NCBI GenBank assembly: GCA_002449265.1
Contig: DKCV01000013.1
Location: 62,001 to 126,000, forward strand
Direction of reading: 5' to 3'
From: Caryophanales bacterium UBA6865
GTDB taxonomy: Bacteria > Bacillota_I > Bacilli_A > RFN20 > CAG-826
DNA length: 64,000 bases
The translations under genes and the position numbers were made by a program. Under the pieces are notes generated by a model. It had not been told where the DNA came from. It made no database searches and was given only the letters and a program-made list of their open reading frames with translations. Each line of letters opens with the position of its first letter. Within the stretch, counting starts at the first letter, position 1. Of this stretch, positions 60,283-64,000 are shown one piece after another.

Positions 60283-60409
60283 AGTGAGCAGAATTTGCTC
60301 AAAATTTTTAGTATTGCTTTCTTTATCAGCTATTGTCTTATTAAATGAAAAACGCAAGTAAGCTTTAAAACATTTTTTAAGTTCACGAAAATGTTTGTTA
60401 TTACTTCAA

Positions 60410-60437
60410 TTGCGACAAAAAGCCTTTTTTGTATAAT
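60410..60437 (+). promoter_or_regulatory. Strong promoter of the peptide-ABC unit, palindromic spacer
   Basis: TTGCGA (60410-60415), 16 bp, TATAAT (60432-60437). The spacer CAAAAAGCCTTTTTTG is itself nearly palindromic and could bind a repressor. Confidence 0.7.
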
Positions 60438-60462
60438 AACCACGGAAGGAGGGATGCTTTTG

Positions 60463-60534
60463 ATGATGAGCCGCTCGGCTTTATTCGCTGGAAGTTCGCC
60501 ATCAAATGATTGTGATAATAATCTGAACGATTAA
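60463..60534 (+). CDS. 23-residue peptide ORF ahead of an ABC exporter
   Basis: AAGGAGGG (60446-60453) lies about 9 nt before ATG-ATG at 60463. The peptide reads MMSRSALFAGSSPS and then NDCDNNLND, with one cysteine, to TAA at 60534. The exporter starts 20 nt later with its own TTGGAG site. The strong promoter, strong ribosome-binding site and exporter next door suggest a secreted signal or bacteriocin-like precursor. A leader peptide controlling the exporter is the main alternative. No modification enzyme is nearby and no known precursor family is recognised. Confidence 0.45.
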   Translation: MMSRSALFAGSSPSNDCDNNLND

Positions 60535-60554
60535 TAGGCTTTGGAGTATTTTTC

Positions 60555-62172
60555 ATGAGTAAACTTAAGAGGTATTATTTGAATAGGCCCTATCAGTTTT
60601 TATTGATTGTGTTTTTAAAACTGGTTGTTTCTGCTTGTGAGGTATCCATTTCCTTTTTGCTCTATACCATTGTCAATTTGGTCACTTCTGGTGCTGATTT
60701 TGCTTCCTTTTTGTATTTGGGCGCGACTTCTTTTGCCATAATCTTAACTTTATCCTTTGGATCATATTCGGAAGAATATCTGACCCACAAATACGTCGAT
60801 GAAATCACTGAAATATACAGGATGGACGTTTTTAGAGGGATTCTTAACTTAGATTTGAGCGAGATGAAGAAAAAGCCTGTCGGTGAATATCTTACGAACT
60901 TAGATCGGGATGTAACTAGTGTTTCTCAACAACATTTCTCATCCATGTTTAATTTAATTTCTCAAGGATTCACCTTAGCGATTGCTATCGGGATGGCTTT
61001 TGCTTTTAACTATATCGTGACGTTTTTTATATTGGCCATCTCCCTGCTCATTGTTTTAGTGCCACAGCTATTCATCAAGAAGATATTCGCTACATATGAT
61101 GAGTATTCTCTTTCAATGAGTGAGCTCTCCAAATATTTAGAAAACTTCTTAAATGGAGGCCACATTGTCCAAAATTGCGATGCGATTCATCAAGTTTCAG
61201 AGATTGTTAAGAAGGTTGATCGTAGCGTTCTAAAAAAAGTGAATCGGCATTGGAAAATTGCATGTATTGATAATAATGTAGTTCTCTTTTTAACAATATT
61301 TTTAAAGTTTTTCACCGTTTTCATCGCTTGCTTATTGTATTTTTGCAACATGGCATCCATTGCAATTTGCGTTGCATTCCTTCAAATAAGTTCTTCCATA
61401 TACAATCCCTTGATTCAAGTTGTTGCATCTCACGCTTTCATTAAAAGTGTTAAAAAAGTCGTGGAGCGGCTTTCAGTTTTTGACGAAAAAGAAAAGAAGC
61501 CCCTTTACGAGAGCAAAATAAGAACCCCATCGATAAATTTAAGGAATTTAACCATCTGATGAGCGGGAGGTTTTGAATGATGTTACCTACGATTTTGACT
61601 TTGGTAAGAAATACTTATTAATGGGGAAAAGCGGTATCGGTAAATCAACACTCTTAAACGCGATTATTGGCTATACCGAAATTAAAAACGGTTCGATTGA
61701 CGTTACGGATGGCGTAGATAAAGCTTCTAACGTTAACGAAACGAGCCATTTGATTGGCTACGTGCATCAAAAACCGTTTTTATTTATCGGTAACTTAGTC
61801 GAGAACATAACCATGTTTAGTAAAAACCCGGATATGGATAAAGTGACGCTACTCATAAAGCGCTGCAAGTTAGATGATTTTGCTTCACAAAGAGGTTTAT
61901 ACGCTCCGCTTGATAATTCCAGCAACGCGATTTCTATCGGTGAGATGCAAAGAATTTCTTTAGCGAGAACGCTTTATCTAGATAGACCAATCTTGTTTTT
62001 AGATGAGATAACTTCTTCTTTGGATGAGAAAAACGCGAAGGAAATCAACGATGTGATTAGAAACAACGAAAATAAACTGATCATCTGGATTTCGCATAGT
62101 AGAGATATGAAAGAGTTAAGTTGGATTGACAAAAAGATAAAAATTGAAAACGCAAAAATCGCGGAGATTTAA
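60555..62172 (+). pseudogene. ABC exporter (permease plus ATPase), frameshifted
   Basis: Frame one (60555-61559) is a six-helix type IV exporter membrane domain. The ATPase domain continues in another frame to 62172 with GKSGIGKSTLLNAI (Walker A), ISIGEMQRISLARTL (signature) and LFLDEITSSLD (Walker B). The join near 61552-61560 lacks two bases: inserting TC would give NLTISDEREVLNDV, the normal linker, whereas the message hits TGA TGA. A separate ATPase chain could start at TTG 61573, but the ribosome-binding site is only 2 nt away. Intact, it would be a half-transporter exporting a peptide or drug. Confidence 0.75.
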
Positions 62173-62175
62173 AGA

Positions 62176-62361
62176 ATGAATCTATTCGACTTCGCTCTCT
62201 ATTATTACTCTAAAGAAAGGCACGCGAAACTATCGAAAGGTCAAGAAACTGATCACTTTATCCCTTATTCTAAAGTGTTTGCTCTCATTAAAAATTCTAC
62301 AAGATCGATAAGGAAGCGTTTCTTTCTTTTGCGAATTTGGAAAGTAATCTTAGACAAATAA
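62176..62361 (+). CDS. Hypothetical 61-residue basic protein
   Basis: ATG lies 3 nt after the ABC ATPase stop. Aromatic N-terminus (MNLFDFALYYYSKERH) and strongly basic C-terminus (NSTRSIRKRF). No family recognised and no clear Shine-Dalgarno. It could be the end of a decayed gene of the peptide-exporter unit. Confidence 0.35.
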   Translation: MNLFDFALYYYSKERHAKLSKGQETDHFIPYSKVFALIKNSTRSIRKRFFLLRIWKVILDK

Positions 62362-62711
62362 ACAATAATTTTTTATTAAATTATCTTTCAATTTAATAAT
62401 TTTAGAAACGATTAAATTTATTGAGCAATAATTCAATGAAAAACAGTATTAATTTTATTGAGAAAGCAAAATATTAATATTCATAAATAATAGGTAATAA
62501 CTAGATAAAACTAATTTATATCGAAAATCTATAAATTAATATTTAATAAAAATAACACTATTTTTAAAACACAATAAATAAACAACCTTTTTTCCAAGAT
62601 TAAGCACAATCAAGTTACTATCTTTTTCTTTAAATGCTAATTAAATTGTTCTATGCTAACATCGCTCGAGCAAAGCACTTTGACCTCTCAAATCAGAAAA
62701 AGGAGTCTTTT
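62362..62711. other. Very AT-rich 350-nt intergenic stretch
   Basis: Positions about 62370-62600 are almost wholly A and T, clearly richer than other gaps in the window, with repeated TTTAAT, AATTTATTGA and AATATTAAT words. No gene is supported. It may be curved or easily melted DNA, or foreign sequence. Confidence 0.6.
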
Positions 62712-63017
62712 ATGAAAAAGAAGAAAAAGAGTTTGCTCATCTCCGTGTTTGCTACTGTTGCCTTACTTACCGTTGGGGCGCCAGAAAGAACTTCGAATCA
62801 AATCAATGACGATTATTCTCGGCAATTAAAAGGCCGCGTCAAAGAATATAACCAGCATGATGAACGTTCAATTTTCCCAACTGACGATAATGCATTATCT
62901 TATCAAGAATGGATGAAAGCTGGCTTCCCCGATTTTGTAATTTCCCCGGTTGAAGACGACGATGATGACAAACATAACCGCTCCAAATGGAACTTATTAA
63001 AAAGAAAGTCCGTTTAG
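62712..63017 (+). CDS. Small secreted protein of unknown function
   Basis: 101 residues from ATG 62712 with AGGAG 6 nt upstream; an earlier ATG at 62634 has no such site. A basic start (MKKKKKS) and a hydrophobic run (LLISVFATVALLTVG) form a signal peptide or anchor. The mature part is polar with no cysteines, then an acidic run (EDDDDDK) followed by a basic 14-residue tail (HNRSKWNLLKRKSV). I do not recognise a family. It converges with the AbiEi-like gene 2 nt away. Confidence 0.6.
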   Translation: MKKKKKSLLISVFATVALLTVGAPERTSNQINDDYSRQLKGRVKEYNQHDERSIFPTDDNALSYQEWMKAGFPDFVISPVEDDDDDKHNRSKWNLLKRKSV

Positions 63018-63019
63018 TT

Positions 63020-63601
63020 TTATAAAAGCGATAGATACGCTTCCATCGCGCCGACTACTTTGAATTCTTTTGCATAGGATAATAGTTTGTTCTCGTCGAT
63101 ATCGCGCTTCCTAAAGAGGGCAAATACTTCTTTCATATTGTATGTTCCTCTTTCGCGATACCGATAAGCGTCTAGGAATGTCCGCTCCAAGTCATAAGTC
63201 TCAACTAAATGACCGAATGGAGAAACGGCTAACCCTAGTCCAATAAAATATTCTTTATCGTTTACATGACGAGATTCGCTATTTTTGATGCCTTTTGTCA
63301 TATAACCACGCGGAAGATTAACGACTAGATGCGCTGGCTCTAGGATGAGTTCATGAAGAAATAGTGCGCTCTCTAAAGAGAAAACGGCCTTTTTGTAGAT
63401 AAATTGCGTGATGTAATAAGGATCTAGAGGATATCCTTTTTTCACATATAATCCGCGCGCCGCTTTCACAAATTGCCCTTCTTCTGTAGCAAGGACTAGA
63501 TACTCTTGCGCTATCCCGTTTTGCTTCGCGTCAATCGTAGAAATATAGCCATTATTATTTTCGGCCAGGACTAGGATTTCGAATGATTTCTTTTCTTTCA
63601 C
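63020..63601 (-). CDS. Orphan AbiEi-like antitoxin/regulator
   Basis: 193 residues. The N-terminal winged helix (NNGYISTIDAKQNGIAQEYL, then GLYVKKGY) and the following FSLESALFLHEL and LERTFLDAYRYRERG match AbiEi-type antitoxins of type IV toxin-antitoxin systems, which also repress their own promoter. No AbiEii nucleotidyltransferase gene is adjacent, so the toxin is missing or elsewhere. The start is GTG, 6 nt behind a TAATAT -10 box. TGTCTAAACGT lies over its promoter. Confidence 0.75.
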   Translation of the reverse strand: MKEKKSFEILVLAENNNGYISTIDAKQNGIAQEYLVLATEEGQFVKAARGLYVKKGYPLDPYYITQFIYKKAVFSLESALFLHELILEPAHLVVNLPRGYMTKGIKNSESRHVNDKEYFIGLGLAVSPFGHLVETYDLERTFLDAYRYRERGTYNMKEVFALFRKRDIDENKLLSYAKEFKVVGAMEAYLSLL

Positions 63602-63607
63602 ACAACA

Positions 63608-63636
63608 ATATTAGCATTAACGTTGTCTAAACGTAA
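63608..63636 (-). promoter_or_regulatory. AbiEi-like gene promoter with operator word
   Basis: On the minus strand TTACGT (63636-63631), 17 bp, TAATAT (63613-63608), then 6 nt to the GTG start. TGTCTAAACGT (63624-63634 on the plus strand) overlaps the -35 box and spacer, and AACGT/ACGTT form an inverted repeat around TAGAC. Confidence 0.6.
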
Positions 63637-63656
63637 ACGAAAAACCAAAAATGGCT

Positions 63657-63685
63657 TTGACTATCGGCTCTTTTATGATGATAAT
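63657..63685 (+). promoter_or_regulatory. rplM promoter
   Basis: TTGACT (63657-63662), 17 bp, GATAAT (63680-63685). The 45-nt leader can form a small GGCTC/GAGC hairpin; this is too short to call an L13-type leader. Confidence 0.7.
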
Positions 63686-63730
63686 TGACCACGGCTCGAA
63701 TAGAGCAAATTAAAAAAGAAGGAAATTACA

Positions 63731-64000
63731 ATGCAACGTCAAACCACAATGGCGAAACCTCTTGAGCTCAAGAAAGCTTGGTATGTTGTTGATGCGACCG
63801 ACATCTCACTCGGACGCCTTGCAAGCCAAGTCGCAATGATCTTAATGGGCAAGAACAAGCCAATTTACACCCCAAACCAAGATACCGGTGACTATGTTAT
63901 CGTTATCAACGCCAGCAAAGTGAAACTCACTGGTGATGCCGAACACAAAAAGAATTATTACAATGTTTCTGGCTATAATGGCGGTCTCCGTACCCGCAGT
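63731..64000 (+). CDS. rplM: Ribosomal protein L13 (partial)
   Basis: The first 90 codons are present; the gene runs off the right edge. WYVVDATDISLGRLASQVA and TGDYVIVINASKVKLTG are standard L13 sequence. AAGGAA precedes the ATG; a second Met at codon 7 (MAKP) is also common in relatives. rpsI is expected next. It has its own promoter, so it is not dependent on truA. Confidence 0.95.
   Translation, partial: MQRQTTMAKPLELKKAWYVVDATDISLGRLASQVAMILMGKNKPIYTPNQDTGDYVIVINASKVKLTGDAEHKKNYYNVSGYNGGLRTRS

Noticed and set aside
61550..61575. Programmed +1 frameshift joining permease and ATPase
   Set aside because: ATC TGA is not a known shift site, the upstream AAGGA is not at the prfB spacing, and a plain loss of TC explains the normal linker better.
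63686..63730. L13 autoregulatory leader RNA before rplM
   Set aside because: The leader is only about 45 nt with one small hairpin, too short for the known L13 leader fold.
57787..63730. Prophage or insertion sequence in the accessory block
   Set aside because: No integrase, transposase, phage structural gene or clear terminal repeats were found.

Overview
The window reads as chromosome from an anaerobic, single-membrane, AT-leaning member of the Bacillota, most likely a gut-type class Bacilli lineage (Erysipelotrichia or an RF39-like relative; the exact placement is inference). Anaerobic marks are an oxygen-sensitive class III ribonucleotide reductase with its radical SAM activase, a desulfoferrodoxin, an NfnA-type flavoprotein, an old-yellow-enzyme/iron-sulfur reductase and an iron-sulfur serine dehydratase. 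Lipoprotein signals, ECF vitamin transporters, CsoR copper control, a preQ1 riboswitch and the ecfA1-ecfA2-ecfT-truA order point to Firmicutes. TGA is a normal stop (for example at the ends of csoR, smpB and the COG2509 gene), so this is not a code-4 mollicute.

Layout. 1-2411 (minus): a pyridine-nucleotide block (3-hydroxyacyl-CoA dehydrogenase, NAD kinase, NfnA-like subunit cut by the window edge). 2412-15500 (plus): two related cell-surface glycan operons, each with a membrane-anchored, domain-swapped GH3 enzyme and a large Ig-like/CBM-like surface protein. Each has a cre-like site and a promoter whose -35/-10 spacer carries a poly-G run (G7 and G10). A solitary DUF4143 ATPase lies between them. 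15513-18550: copper operon csoR-copA with a copZ-like chaperone fused in frame to copA. 18592-27974: two tyrosine phosphatases (one fused to a Nudix domain), class II aldolase, nrdG, nrdD with a C-terminal glutaredoxin-like domain followed by trxB, an enlarged mscL, and a RimK-like ATP-grasp enzyme. 28140-38162: GtrA-like protein, small kinase, cysE-cysK, acyl-CoA synthetase, DUF1624 acyltransferase, two flavoproteins and an unknown 8-TM protein. 38261-43503: aconitase X (two subunits) divergent from an OYE-type reductase, then serine dehydratase. 43549-45281: preQ1 riboswitch-queT-tgt. 45413-53934: gpmA, desulfoferrodoxin, CDF transporter, hemolysin III, smpB, folC-folT, an orphan winged-helix protein and a GH13 alpha-glucosidase. 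53996-57786: dCMP deaminase, the ECF energising module and truA.

57865-63601 is an accessory block between truA and rplM, genes that are neighbours in Bacillus-type genomes. It holds yebC, a frameshifted DUF234 ATPase, a 23-residue peptide ORF directly ahead of a frameshifted ABC exporter, a very AT-rich stretch, a small secreted protein and an orphan AbiEi-like regulator. The 11-mer TGTCTAAACGT occurs at the regulator's own promoter and inside a perfect 16-bp inverted repeat upstream of the ATPase, which suggests one regulatory circuit. rplM starts at 63731 and runs off the end.

Two general points stand out. Several genes have a well-spaced sigma-A-type promoter whose -10 box ends only 6-8 nt before the start codon and lack a Shine-Dalgarno sequence, so leaderless transcription looks common here. 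The genes also indicate salvage of queuosine precursor and folate rather than full synthesis, as far as the window shows. No tRNA, rRNA, CRISPR array, prophage or insertion sequence was seen.
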